From Rhodospirillales bacterium (GTDB taxonomy: Bacteria > Pseudomonadota > Alphaproteobacteria > Rhodospirillales > Casp-alpha2), in contig JAJFIE010000198.1 in the NCBI GenBank assembly GCA_021775275.1, forward strand, positions 1 to 6,176: DNA of 6,176 nucleotides. The letters run 5' to 3'. The position numbers and the translations under genes were made by a program. Shown here one piece after another: positions 1 through 6,176 of the stretch. Below the pieces are notes generated by a model. The model was not told the DNA's origin. It worked only from the letters and a program-made list of their open reading frames with translations, and searched no databases. The number at the start of each line of letters is the position of its first letter. Position 1 is the stretch's first letter.

Positions 1-1
1 C

Positions 2-832
2 TCCATCACCGGCTTCGGACAAACCGGTCCCTATGCGCCGCGCCCGGGCTATGACTATCTGGTGCAGGGCATCGGCGGGATCATGAGTCTGACAGGCGAG
101 TCAGAGGGAGAGCCCATGAAAGTGGGCGTTGGCATCTCCGATATCGTCTGTGGCCAGAACGCCATGATCGCCGTTCTGGCGGCGCTGCATGAACGCAAAT
201 CGTCCGGCCTCGGGCAATGGATCGACATGTCCCTGCTGGACTCCCAGGTTGCCTGGCTGGTCAACGAAGGCATGAACTATCTGTTATCGGGGAACCTGCC
301 AAAACGGTTGGGCAACGCACACGCCAACATCGTGCCCTATCAACTTTTCCCCACGTTGGACGGCCATGTGATTATTGCCGTTGGCAATGATTCCCAATTC
401 CGTCGGTTCTGTGAGGCCGCAGGATTAGGTGATTGCGCCGACGACGCGCGCTTCGCCACCAACCCGGCGCGTCTGAAAAATCGTGATGCGCTGGTCGCCA
501 TGATCAAAGAGATCACCGTGCAGCACACCATGCACGAATGGCTGGAACGGTTGGAGGCATCCGGCGTTCCCTGTGCGCCGGTGAATGATCTTCGTCAGGT
601 CTTTGAAGACCCGCAGGTGATCAGCCGCGCCATGCGTATTTCCATGGATAATGCAGCGGCGGAAGATGGCGCTGTTGATCTGATCGGCAGCCCCATCAAG
701 ATGTCCCGCACGCCGGTCAGCTATCGCCACGCACCGCCACGGTTGGGTGAGCATACGGACGAAATTCTTTCATCTGACCTGAACTTGGACGAAGATAAAA
801 TTCAGGCGTTGCGGAAAATGGGTGTGATATGA
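2..832 (+). CDS. Class III (CaiB/BaiF family) CoA-transferase, 5' end outside window
   Basis: This is the C-terminal 276 residues of a family III CoA-transferase. These enzymes move CoA from an acyl-CoA donor to a carboxylic acid through an aspartyl-CoA anhydride. The open frame runs in from the window edge. It starts in the conserved stretch SITGFGQTGPYAPRPGYDYL, whose Asp (codon at 53-55) aligns with the catalytic Asp of formyl-CoA transferase. Further family marks are GIGGIMSLTGE, a QWIDMSLLDSQVAWL helix, and GNAHANIVPYQLFPTLDGHVIIAVGND, seen here in pieces from about 310 to 390. Full-length members have about 390-410 residues, so roughly 120-130 N-terminal residues lie upstream. An internal GTG at 62 would cut off the catalytic Asp and is not the start. 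The stop overlaps the next gene's ATG by four bases. Family and reaction class are secure. The acid and donor (for example glutarate, succinate or carnitine-like) are not determined. Confidence 0.95.
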   Translation, partial: SITGFGQTGPYAPRPGYDYLVQGIGGIMSLTGESEGEPMKVGVGISDIVCGQNAMIAVLAALHERKSSGLGQWIDMSLLDSQVAWLVNEGMNYLLSGNLPKRLGNAHANIVPYQLFPTLDGHVIIAVGNDSQFRRFCEAAGLGDCADDARFATNPARLKNRDALVAMIKEITVQHTMHEWLERLEASGVPCAPVNDLRQVFEDPQVISRAMRISMDNAAAEDGAVDLIGSPIKMSRTPVSYRHAPPRLGEHTDEILSSDLNLDEDKIQALRKMGVI

Positions 833-2142
833 ACGGCAAGGATATTTTCCACAAGGATTTTCAGATCAAACCCTGGTGGTGGGAAGCCTATGAACCACAA
901 GCCATCGATCTGGCGGATGTTCCGCGAACGACGGATGTGGCCATCGTCGGGGCAGGGTATGCCGGTATTTCGGCGGCGCTCGAGTTGGCAAAGAACACGA
1001 TAAATGCCGTGGTGTTTGACGCCGAGCAGCCGGGCTTTGGCGGATCAACCCGGAATGGCGGGATCGTTTCAGGCGGCGGCAGTGTGGGCAAGCGGTATAC
1101 GTCAACATCTCCGTCGGAGATCGAGCACGTCAACAATCTGCGCCGCGACGCCGCAGACAGCTTCAGCCTCGTGGAGCGCCTCATCGAAGAAGAGAATATC
1201 GATTGCGGCTGGCACAGGACCGGCAGCTTCATTGGCGCGTGGTGCGAAAAACACCTGAAAACGATGGGCGAGAAGGTCGCATTGTTGAACGAACACGCCT
1301 ACGCCGATGCCTACATCGTGCCGCGCGAACAGCAACGGGACTATATCGGCAGCGATTATTACCGGGGCGGTATGGCGGTAGACCGTGGCGGACACCTGCA
1401 CCCGGCGCTGTATTTCAAGGGGCTGCTGGATGCGTGCGAGCGGCGCGATGTAACCGTTTGCGCCAAGGCGCCGGTGACCAGACTGACACAGACAGATACC
1501 GGGTGGCGGATTGAGACGGCGCGTGGCGTGACCGACGCCAAAGACATCGTGATCGCCACCAACGGATACACGGGCGATGTGACGCCGCAGTTCAAACGGC
1601 GGGTTGTCCCCATCGGCAGTTATCTGATCGCGACGGAAGAACTGCCGGATGATCTGGCGCGCAGCATCAGTCCGACAAACCGGGCATTTGCGGATTCCAG
1701 ACGGGTGCTGACCTACTACCGTCTGTCGCCCGACGGTAAACGACTGCTGTTCGGCGGCCGGGCGAAGTTCGGTCAGACCGATCCACTGGAAACCGCGCCG
1801 ATCCTGTATCGCTTCATGACGGACCGCTTCCCGCAACTGAAAGGCAGCCGCATTACCCACGCGTGGACCGGGAACGTCGCCTTTACCATGGACGAGTTGC
1901 CGCACATGGGGACGCTCGATGGCATGCACTATGCCCTGGGCTGCAACGGTTCCGGCGTCGCCATGATGACGTATCTGGGGACCCAGACCGCGCGTAAAAT
2001 CGCCGGTGTGGCCAATGAGCCCTGTGCCTTCGATGGCCCGGCTTTGCCCGGCCATGCGCTCTATAATGGTAATCCGTGGTTCATTCCCATGGTGGGTCGG
2101 TATTTCCGGGTACGTGACTGGATTGACCGGCGGCTTAATTAA
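829..2142 (+). CDS. FAD-dependent amine/amino-acid oxidoreductase, DAO family (PuuB/OrdL-like)
   Basis: This complete 437-residue protein belongs to the D-amino-acid-oxidase superfamily, closest in style to gamma-glutamylputrescine or pipecolate oxidases. An aromatic N-terminal segment (WWW at 16-18) precedes the Rossmann dinucleotide fold: VAIVGAGYAG, with GxGxxG at 41-46 and an acidic residue, Asp64, closing strand two, where it should bind the FAD ribose. GGSTRNGG (71-78) fits the isoalloxazine-contacting loop. GHLHPALYFKGLL (188-200), DIVIATNGYTGDV (239-251) and GCNGSGVA (371-378) are further DAO-family blocks. No signal peptide is visible, so it is probably cytoplasmic or membrane-associated. 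The ATG overlaps the upstream CoA-transferase stop (ATGA). No strong Shine-Dalgarno precedes it, so translation is probably coupled. The expected reaction is oxidative deamination of a secondary or primary amine. The substrate is unknown, and a lysine/pipecolate or polyamine role is inference only. Confidence 0.9.
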   Translation: MNGKDIFHKDFQIKPWWWEAYEPQAIDLADVPRTTDVAIVGAGYAGISAALELAKNTINAVVFDAEQPGFGGSTRNGGIVSGGGSVGKRYTSTSPSEIEHVNNLRRDAADSFSLVERLIEEENIDCGWHRTGSFIGAWCEKHLKTMGEKVALLNEHAYADAYIVPREQQRDYIGSDYYRGGMAVDRGGHLHPALYFKGLLDACERRDVTVCAKAPVTRLTQTDTGWRIETARGVTDAKDIVIATNGYTGDVTPQFKRRVVPIGSYLIATEELPDDLARSISPTNRAFADSRRVLTYYRLSPDGKRLLFGGRAKFGQTDPLETAPILYRFMTDRFPQLKGSRITHAWTGNVAFTMDELPHMGTLDGMHYALGCNGSGVAMMTYLGTQTARKIAGVANEPCAFDGPALPGHALYNGNPWFIPMVGRYFRVRDWIDRRLN

Positions 2143-2145
2143 GCC
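2132..2145. repeat. 14-bp perfect palindrome over the oxidoreductase stop codon
   Basis: GGCTTAATTAAGCC is a perfect dyad that contains the TAA stop of the oxidoreductase gene. As RNA it could fold into a 5-bp stem with an AATT loop. No T-run follows, so it is not a standard intrinsic terminator. It may be coincidence or a weak 3'-end stabilising hairpin. Confidence 0.35.
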
Positions 2146-2348
2146 AGGCATTTATGAGAGCTGTTTGCAGAATGGGCGCCGTGTCTGCTTTCATCCCATC
2201 TCCTGCCACGCAAATGTCGGAGAGTGCATTTCCGGGAAATGCTAGCGGAAGTCTTCTCATTTGTATCAAATTCAAGCGGTAGTAGAGCTTCCTGCAACGC
2301 CTCACTCTTTAAGATTTATACCTCTGATCAATATGTGATTTTACCATT
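2143..2348. other. Intergenic region between the oxidoreductase and the small membrane-protein gene
   Basis: No gene was found in these 206 bases. GC content falls along the gap, from about 55-60% near the oxidoreductase to the AT-rich state of the next gene. It contains short dyads: GCAGA/TCTGC arms at 2167-2188 with a 12-base loop, the 17-base dyad at 2226-2242, and ATTTG/CAAAT arms at 2259-2271. None is followed by a T-run. The frame of the downstream gene is closed by TGA at 2325. A promoter for that gene should lie here, but no convincing -35/-10 pair could be singled out. Confidence 0.6.
2226..2242. repeat. 17-bp inverted repeat GCATTTCCGGGAAATGC
   Basis: This is a perfect dyad with arms GCATTTC and GAAATGC around CGG, located 84 bases after the oxidoreductase stop. 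As RNA it gives a 7-bp stem with a 3-base loop. The downstream sequence (tagcggaagtc) has no T-run, so an intrinsic terminator is not supported. A protein-binding site for the following gene, or an RNA 3'-end hairpin, are both possible. Confidence 0.45.
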
Positions 2349-2687
2349 ATGATTTTTTCCGAGTTCAAAGGTTTGCGTCGTCATGGTGGGCCAAGGCAAT
2401 CAATTCTCATCATATTGTTCGTGGTGGAGTTGGTTGGAGTTTTTGGATATCTAGGCGGTTATTCAGACCGTGATGAAAAAGGGCACTTGGTATGGCACGC
2501 TTTTCAGTGGGACACGAAGGTAGTTGTTTACACAGCCTTGATGTGGGTTTCATGGATAATCATTGTTGCTGTGTTATGGCTTTCTAAAGAACATATCCAT
2601 TTTAAAATTGGGGGCACTATTCTAGGTAGCCTTCCTGTTATTCTTTTTGTTCTCTTTTTCTTTGACCTTGTCGAACTTAGTTTATGA
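2349..2687 (+). CDS. Small three-helix membrane protein of unknown function, AT-rich
   Basis: I do not recognise the family of this 112-residue protein. It has three hydrophobic segments: about 18-37 (ILIILFVVELVGVFGYLGG), 58-78 (VVVYTALMWVSWIIIVAVLWL region) and 87-112 (rich in Leu, Val and Phe, ending FFFDLVELSL). Basic residues K7, R10, R11 and R16 before helix one and K80/K86 between helices two and three suggest N-terminus inside and C-terminus outside. A charged loop (about 38-57, SDRDEKGHL) links helices one and two. ATG 2349 is the only reasonable start: TGA closes the frame at 2325 and the next Met is at residue 65. No Shine-Dalgarno sequence is seen. GC is about 40% (counted over 2341-2687), against roughly 60% in the neighbours, which suggests horizontal acquisition. 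The regular amphipathic and hydrophobic pattern argues for a real gene, but expression is unproven. Confidence 0.6.
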   Translation: MIFSEFKGLRRHGGPRQSILIILFVVELVGVFGYLGGYSDRDEKGHLVWHAFQWDTKVVVYTALMWVSWIIIVAVLWLSKEHIHFKIGGTILGSLPVILFVLFFFDLVELSL

Positions 2688-2807
2688 TTACCGTTCCGGG
2701 TCATGTGCGGAAGATATTATCTGGCTCAAGCGACGCCTGTTGACAGGTCGATTACGGTCATTGGTACAGGCTAATCCGCCATACAACTTAAAATTCGAGC
2801 AGAGTCT
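2688..2807. other. Convergent intergenic region between the membrane-protein gene and glpK
   Basis: These 120 bases separate the 3' ends of two convergent genes. The only fold of note is an imperfect hairpin at 2731-2750: CGA-CCTGT pairs with ACAGG-TCG, with a two-base bulge (C,G) in the left arm and a TTGA loop. It lacks a T-run on either strand. No gene is supported. A plus-strand open frame of 68 codons through this gap runs into the glpK 3' end and looks like chance. Confidence 0.55.
2731..2750. terminator. Imperfect hairpin between convergent genes, weak terminator candidate
   Basis: Arms CCTGT and ACAGG, extended by CGA/TCG across a two-base bulge, give about 8 paired bases. The position, 44 bases past the membrane-protein stop and about 58 past the glpK stop, would suit a shared bidirectional terminator. 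The absence of a T-run on both strands makes intrinsic termination doubtful. Confidence 0.25.
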
Positions 2808-4295
2808 TCACTTGGACAACGTCCTCGCTACCGCATCACGCCATCCGGCATAGCGTTGTTCCCGCTGATCTTCCGCCATGTCCGGTGAAAACCGTTGATC
2901 GAGGGCCCAGCTTTTGGCGAACACGTCGGGGGCCGGGTAGAATCCTGAATGCATTCCCGCCAGATAGGCGGCCCCGAGCGCTGTCGTTTCCAGAACCTTC
3001 GGGCGGTCCACCGGCGCGTTCAGCAGGTCAGACAGACGCTGCATGGTCCAGTCCGACGCGACCATGCCGCCGTCAACCCTGAGCACGGTGTCATGAGCGC
3101 TGTCCCAGTCACCGCGCATGGCGTCGAGCAGGTCGCGGGTCTGGTAACAGACACTCTCAAGGGCGGCGAGGGCTAACTCCTTTGGTCCCGTCCCCCGTGT
3201 CAGTCCGAACATGGCGCCCCGGCATTCTGAATCCCAATAGGGCGCGCCGAGGCCGACGAAGGCCGGCACCAGATAGACCTGCTGATTGGGATCAGCCTCG
3301 GCGGCCAGTTCACCCGATTGCGCCGCATGTTCGATAATCCCCAGGCCATCGCGCAACCACTGCACGGCTGCCCCGGCAATAAAGATCGAGCCTTCCAGCG
3401 CATACGTCGGCTTGCCGCCCAACTGGTAGGCAATGGTGGTCAGTAAACGGTTTTGCGATGTAACGGCCACATCACCGGTATTGAGCAAGGCGAAGCAACC
3501 AGTGCCATAGGTGGATTTCATCATGCCCGGCCGGAAGCAGGCCTGCCCGACCGTCGCCGCCTGCTGATCACCGGCGATGCCGGTTATGCGAATGGCGCCG
3601 CCAAAGATTGCGGGGTCAGTCTCGCCGAAATCATCGGCTGAATTCATGACTTGCGGCAGGACGGCGTCCGGCACGCGGATGATGTTCAGCAATTCCGGGC
3701 ACCACTGGCCCTGATGAATATCATAGAGCAATGTGCGGCTGGCGTTGGTCGCATCAGTTGCGTGCACCTTGCCACCGGTCAGCCGCCATAACAGGAAGCT
3801 GTCGATGGTGCCAAAGGCGAGTTTGCCTTTGGCGGCGGCGTCGCGTGCGCCATCAACATTATCCAGAATCCAGGCGACCTTGGTGCCGGAAAAATAGGGG
3901 TCGAGCAGCAGTCCGGTTTTCGCCGATACAGTGTCTTCGTGACCGGCGTCTTTTAGCGCCGAGCAAATTTCCGCCGTGCGTCGATCCTGCCATACGATGG
4001 CGTGATGCAGGGGTTGACCGGTTTCGCGGTCCCAGACCACGGTCGTTTCCCGTTGGTTGGTGATGCCGATGGAGACAACATTGCTCGCCGACGCACCGCA
4101 TTTTTCCATAACCTCACGACATGTGGCGATGGTCGTATTCCAGATATCCTCCGGGTCATGTTCAACCCAGCCGGACGCGGGGAAATGTTGCGCGAACTCC
4201 TGCTGCGCCATGGCGGCGATCTGGTGGTCTTTGTTGAACAGGATGGCGCGTGAAGACGTGGTCCCCTGATCAATGGCTAGGACGTACTGCGGCAT
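2808..4295 (-). CDS. glpK: Glycerol kinase
   Basis: This cytoplasmic FGGY-family kinase converts glycerol and ATP to sn-glycerol-3-phosphate, the committing step of glycerol use. It is complete at 495 residues, the usual length. The ATP-phosphate loop DQGTTSSRA is at 9-17. Glycerol ligands are visible as Arg82-Glu83 (in [10 protein letters not shown]), Tyr134 (LDPYFSGTK) and the catalytic base Asp243 (GIAGDQQAA). GLGAPYWD (348-355) and the second ATPase motif RVDGG (406-410), followed by [10 protein letters not shown] (438-447), complete the fold. The segment before GIAGDQ reads FGGAIRIT and lacks the G-x-R arrangement (Gly234/Arg236) that binds fructose-1,6-bisphosphate in the E. coli enzyme, so that allosteric brake may be absent. 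ATG 4295 has a good GGGAG Shine-Dalgarno. The gene lies 32 bases after glpD on the same strand and is surely co-transcribed with it. Confidence 0.98.
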   Translation of the reverse strand: MPQYVLAIDQGTTSSRAILFNKDHQIAAMAQQEFAQHFPASGWVEHDPEDIWNTTIATCREVMEKCGASASNVVSIGITNQRETTVVWDRETGQPLHHAIVWQDRRTAEICSALKDAGHEDTVSAKTGLLLDPYFSGTKVAWILDNVDGARDAAAKGKLAFGTIDSFLLWRLTGGKVHATDATNASRTLLYDIHQGQWCPELLNIIRVPDAVLPQVMNSADDFGETDPAIFGGAIRITGIAGDQQAATVGQACFRPGMMKSTYGTGCFALLNTGDVAVTSQNRLLTTIAYQLGGKPTYALEGSIFIAGAAVQWLRDGLGIIEHAAQSGELAAEADPNQQVYLVPAFVGLGAPYWDSECRGAMFGLTRGTGPKELALAALESVCYQTRDLLDAMRGDWDSAHDTVLRVDGGMVASDWTMQRLSDLLNAPVDRPKVLETTALGAAYLAGMHSGFYPAPDVFAKSWALDQRFSPDMAEDQREQRYAGWRDAVARTLSK

Positions 4296-4301
4296 TGCAA
4301 G

Positions 4302-4306
4302 CTCCC
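4302..4306 (-). promoter_or_regulatory. Shine-Dalgarno of glpK
   Basis: On the minus strand GGGAG stands six bases before the ATG at 4295, within the 32-base glpD-glpK gap. It fixes the glpK start. Confidence 0.75.
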
Positions 4307-4327
4307 GGCAGTGGCCGTGATCATACC

Positions 4328-5851
4328 TCAGGCGGCATGTATGGTGCGGTCAGAATAATTGTCCGATAGCCATTGTGCGAGCGTTGATTTTTCCTGCCCG
4401 GTCAACCTCAGGCCCAGTTTTGTGCGTCGCCAAATAATATCTTCGGCTGTCATGGCCCATTCATGGCGCACCAGATAGTCGACTTCGCATTGATACAAAC
4501 CGCCGCCGAAACAGATCCCCAGATCGGTCTCGGTTTGTGCCCCGGCAGCGATCTGAAGCGCCCGTGTTCCATAGGCCTGAGCCCATCGTTCCGCCACACG
4601 TTCCGGCACAGCAGGTGCATCGTCGCACAGTGACCGCACCAGGGTTGTATGTCCGTCGAGAGGAAAATCGCCACCAGGCAGGACAGCGCCCGCTGTCCAT
4701 CGCTGTTTGGCGTGAGGGAACCATGCAGAAAGCTTTTCAAGGACATCTTCCGCCAAACGTCGATAGGTGGTGATCTTTCCGCCAAATATATTAAGTACGG
4801 CAGGGCCGTCACTGCCCCCCTCAACATTCAATACATAATCACGCGTCAGTTCCTGTGCGGCGCTGGCGCCATCATCATACAGCGGTCGGACGCCTGAATA
4901 GGTCCAGACAACATCCGGTACTGATACGGGCCTGGAAAAATACTCGCTTGCCGCTGCGCACAGATAGGCAATTTCATCGTCGGTTGCGGCAACGCCATCC
5001 GGCTTTCCCCGGTAGTCCACATCCGTTGTTCCGATCAGGGTGAAAGCCCGTTCATAGGGAATGGCGAAAATAATCCGCTGGTCGGCATTCTGGAAAATAT
5101 AGGCGCGATCATGGTCAAAAATACGGGGCACGACAATATGACTGCCCTTGACCAGCCGGATCCCGGCGCGACTGTTTATGGCCAGTTTATCGGTTATGAC
5201 ATCCTGCACCCAGGGACCGGCTGCGTTGACAATGGCCTTGGCGCGAACGGTCCCGGTCTTGCCGGTGAGGGTGTCGGTGACGGTCAGTTCCCAGTGGTCT
5301 GCCTGCTGCTCGGCGGAAACGACCTCTGGCCTGACGCGAATATCGGCGCCGCGCTCGGCCGCATCCATGGCGTTGAGGATAACCAGTCGCGCGTCTTCGA
5401 CCCAGCAGTCGGAATATTCAAAGGCCTTGGTAAAACTCGATTTCAACGGGGTGCCTGCCTCATCCGTTCGCAAGTCCAGCCCGCACGAGGGCGGCAGGCG
5501 TTTCCGGCCCCCAAGATGGTCATAGATAAACAATCCCAAACGGATGAACCACGCGGGCCGCAGGTCCTTGTGATGGGGCAGCACAAACCGAAGTGGCCGG
5601 ATAATATGAGGCGCCATGGACCACAATACCTCGCGCTCACTGAGAGCTTCACGAACCAGACGAAATTCATAGTGTTCCAGATAGCGTAGTCCACCATGGA
5701 TAAGCTTGGTCGATGCCGACGAGGTACCGATTGCCAGGTCCTGTTTTTCAGCAAGAAAAACCGACAGGCCACGTCCGGCGGCATCCCGGGCAATACCACA
5801 CCCGTTAATGCCACCCCCAATAATGGCGATATCGACAATATCGGCGCTCAC
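4328..5851 (-). CDS. glpD: Aerobic glycerol-3-phosphate dehydrogenase (FAD)
   Basis: This peripheral inner-membrane flavoenzyme oxidises sn-glycerol-3-phosphate to dihydroxyacetone phosphate and passes electrons to quinone. It has 507 residues, the usual length (E. coli 501). The N-terminal FAD fold is [19 protein letters not shown], with GxGxxG at 12-17 and Glu35 ending strand two. [18 protein letters not shown] (42-59) is the GlpD flavin and substrate loop. Family-conserved residues matching the E. coli active site are Arg56, His238 (VKGSHIVVP), Arg322 (SGVRPLYDD) and Lys359 ([11 protein letters not shown]). The C-terminal helical DAO_C domain ends with [20 protein letters not shown] (461-480). 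The start is a GTG at 5851, chosen because GGAG lies seven bases upstream and [14 protein letters not shown] begins right at the fold. An ATG 13 bases upstream is out of frame. It follows glpR and precedes glpK in one unit. Confidence 0.97.
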   Translation of the reverse strand: MSADIVDIAIIGGGINGCGIARDAAGRGLSVFLAEKQDLAIGTSSASTKLIHGGLRYLEHYEFRLVREALSEREVLWSMAPHIIRPLRFVLPHHKDLRPAWFIRLGLFIYDHLGGRKRLPPSCGLDLRTDEAGTPLKSSFTKAFEYSDCWVEDARLVILNAMDAAERGADIRVRPEVVSAEQQADHWELTVTDTLTGKTGTVRAKAIVNAAGPWVQDVITDKLAINSRAGIRLVKGSHIVVPRIFDHDRAYIFQNADQRIIFAIPYERAFTLIGTTDVDYRGKPDGVAATDDEIAYLCAAASEYFSRPVSVPDVVWTYSGVRPLYDDGASAAQELTRDYVLNVEGGSDGPAVLNIFGGKITTYRRLAEDVLEKLSAWFPHAKQRWTAGAVLPGGDFPLDGHTTLVRSLCDDAPAVPERVAERWAQAYGTRALQIAAGAQTETDLGICFGGGLYQCEVDYLVRHEWAMTAEDIIWRRTKLGLRLTGQEKSTLAQWLSDNYSDRTIHAA

Positions 5852-5858
5852 TCGCAGT

Positions 5859-5862
5859 CTCC
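5859..5862 (-). promoter_or_regulatory. Shine-Dalgarno of glpD, supporting a GTG start
   Basis: On the minus strand GGAG precedes the GTG start codon by seven bases (ACTGCGA). It decides for GTG over the upstream, out-of-frame ATG that overlaps this same GGAG. Confidence 0.65.
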
Positions 5863-5888
5863 ATGGACAGTTTTCACTTGCCGTGAAA

Positions 5889-5926
5889 AACGAACCTTAA
5901 ATGAAGAAAAACGAAACCACAACGAA
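5889..5926. promoter_or_regulatory. Four helically phased AAYGAA repeats, candidate GlpR operator
   Basis: AACGAA occurs at 5889-5894, 5910-5915 and 5921-5926, and AATGAA at 5900-5905. The intervals are 11, 10 and 11 bp, so all four lie on one face of the helix, in the 103-base gap between glpR and glpD. On the coding strand of glpD they read TTCGTT/TTCATT. The CGAA core resembles the half-site of the E. coli GlpR operator, and DeoR-family repressors often bind tandem repeats. Assignment to GlpR is inference from position and core sequence. The array ends 38 bases before the glpD start, where it could block RNA polymerase. Confidence 0.6.
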
Positions 5927-5938
5927 AATGCGAGTTTC

Positions 5939-5963
5939 AAAAAAAGAGGATGGATCAGCCCTC
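5939..5963 (-). terminator. Weak terminator-like hairpin at the glpR 3' end
   Basis: On the minus strand GAGG (5960-5963) can pair with CCTC (5946-5949), closing a 10-base loop that contains the glpR stop codon, and a run of seven T (5939-5945) follows at once. A fifth G-T pair is possible. The four- to five-base stem is short for an efficient terminator. It could partly separate glpR from glpD transcription, or be a chance match. Confidence 0.3.
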
Positions 5964-6176
5964 GGTCGCGGCAATTTCCACACGCACATCACCGTTCGCA
6001 CAGACTCGGGCCAGGTGTTCGGGCAAGGGTCGATTGGTGACGAAGTGGTCAAGCTGTGACAGGTGGCCGATCCTGACCGGGGCTGTTCTCTCGAATTTCA
6101 TGTGATCGGCGACAAGGATTGTATGGCGTGCATTCTCAATGATCGCCTGGGCGATTTTTACTTCCCGGTAATCGTA
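5955..6176 (-). CDS. glpR: DeoR-family repressor GlpR, C-terminal end only
   Basis: Seventy-three residues plus stop are visible. The rest, including the N-terminal winged-helix DNA-binding domain, lies beyond the right edge. The piece reads YDYREVKIAQAIIENARHTI, then LVADHMKFERTAPVRIGHLS, then QLDHFVTNRPLP. That is the typical end of the DeoR C-terminal sensor domain (E-V-x-x-A-x-x-x-A, ADHxKF, and a D-x-x-x-T-[DN] segment). This domain binds a sugar phosphate, glycerol-3-phosphate in GlpR, and releases the DNA. The specific name rests on adjacency to glpD and glpK in the same orientation. From the fragment alone only the DeoR family is certain. It ends 103 bases before glpD. Confidence 0.88.
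   Translation of the reverse strand, partial: YDYREVKIAQAIIENARHTILVADHMKFERTAPVRIGHLSQLDHFVTNRPLPEHLARVCANGDVRVEIAATEG

Noticed and set aside
62..64. GTG at 62 as the start of the CoA-transferase
   Set aside because: The frame stays open to the window edge and the residues before 62 contain the family's conserved catalytic Asp region, so the gene begins upstream of the window.
1102..2151. Long minus-strand open frame of 349 codons opposite the FAD oxidoreductase gene
   Set aside because: The plus-strand protein has clear DAO-family motifs over the same region. The antisense product has no recognisable domain and reads as a high-GC shadow.
2300..2335. Possible -10 (TTATAC) upstream of the small membrane gene
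   Set aside because: In this AT-rich stretch such matches are expected by chance, and no good -35 lies at the right distance.
2688..2760. Direct repeat GATTAC (2686-2691 and 2750-2755) as an insertion-site duplication
   Set aside because: Six bases is too short to be meaningful, the copies do not bracket the island, and no transposase or terminal inverted repeats are present.
2647..2853. Plus-strand 68-codon open frame across the end of the membrane gene and glpK
   Set aside because: It overlaps two better genes in other frames, has no ribosome binding site and shows no recognisable protein features.
5111..5689. Plus-strand open frame of 192 codons opposite glpD
   Set aside because: It lies wholly inside the well-supported glpD gene and its translation has no family features.
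5895..5940. Sigma-70 promoter for glpD using TTGAAA (5935-5940, minus strand) or TTGTGG as -35
   Set aside because: TTGAAA has no acceptable -10 at 16-19 bases, and the TTGTGG/TAAGGT pair matches consensus at only three of six positions in each box.

Overview
The window looks like a chromosomal stretch from a Gram-negative proteobacterium, most probably an alphaproteobacterium. The basis is the moderately high GC of the main genes (about 58-65% in the stretches I sampled), the protein style, and a compact glpR-glpD-glpK arrangement. I cannot name a genus from sequence alone.

Left part, plus strand (2-2142): the 3' two-thirds of a class III (CaiB/BaiF, formyl-CoA-transferase family) CoA-transferase gene overlaps by four bases (ATGA) with a complete FAD-dependent amine/amino-acid oxidoreductase gene of the DAO (PuuB/OrdL-like) family. 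The overlap implies one operon with coupled translation. The pair probably belongs to a catabolic pathway in which an amine or imino acid is oxidised and an organic acid is activated as its CoA thioester. The substrates cannot be read from this window.

Middle (about 2210-2800): base composition drops sharply, to about 40% GC over the coding part. This island carries one unrecognised 112-residue protein with three predicted membrane helices. The island has several short dyads but no clear mobile-element ends, tRNA or attachment site.

Right part, minus strand (2808-6176), read right to left: the 3' end of a DeoR-family repressor (GlpR-like), then glpD (aerobic FAD glycerol-3-phosphate dehydrogenase), then glpK (glycerol kinase). 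GlpK phosphorylates glycerol to sn-glycerol-3-phosphate, GlpD oxidises it to dihydroxyacetone phosphate and passes electrons to quinone, and GlpR is expected to repress the operon until glycerol-3-phosphate accumulates. The glpR-glpD gap carries four AAYGAA direct repeats spaced 11, 10 and 11 bp, a strong candidate operator. No glycerol facilitator or glycerol-3-phosphate transporter gene lies in the visible part.

Nothing here amounts to an obviously new system. The best leads are the helically phased repeat array in front of glpD and the low-GC orphan membrane-protein island between the two metabolic blocks. No gap without a gene exceeds about 210 bases.
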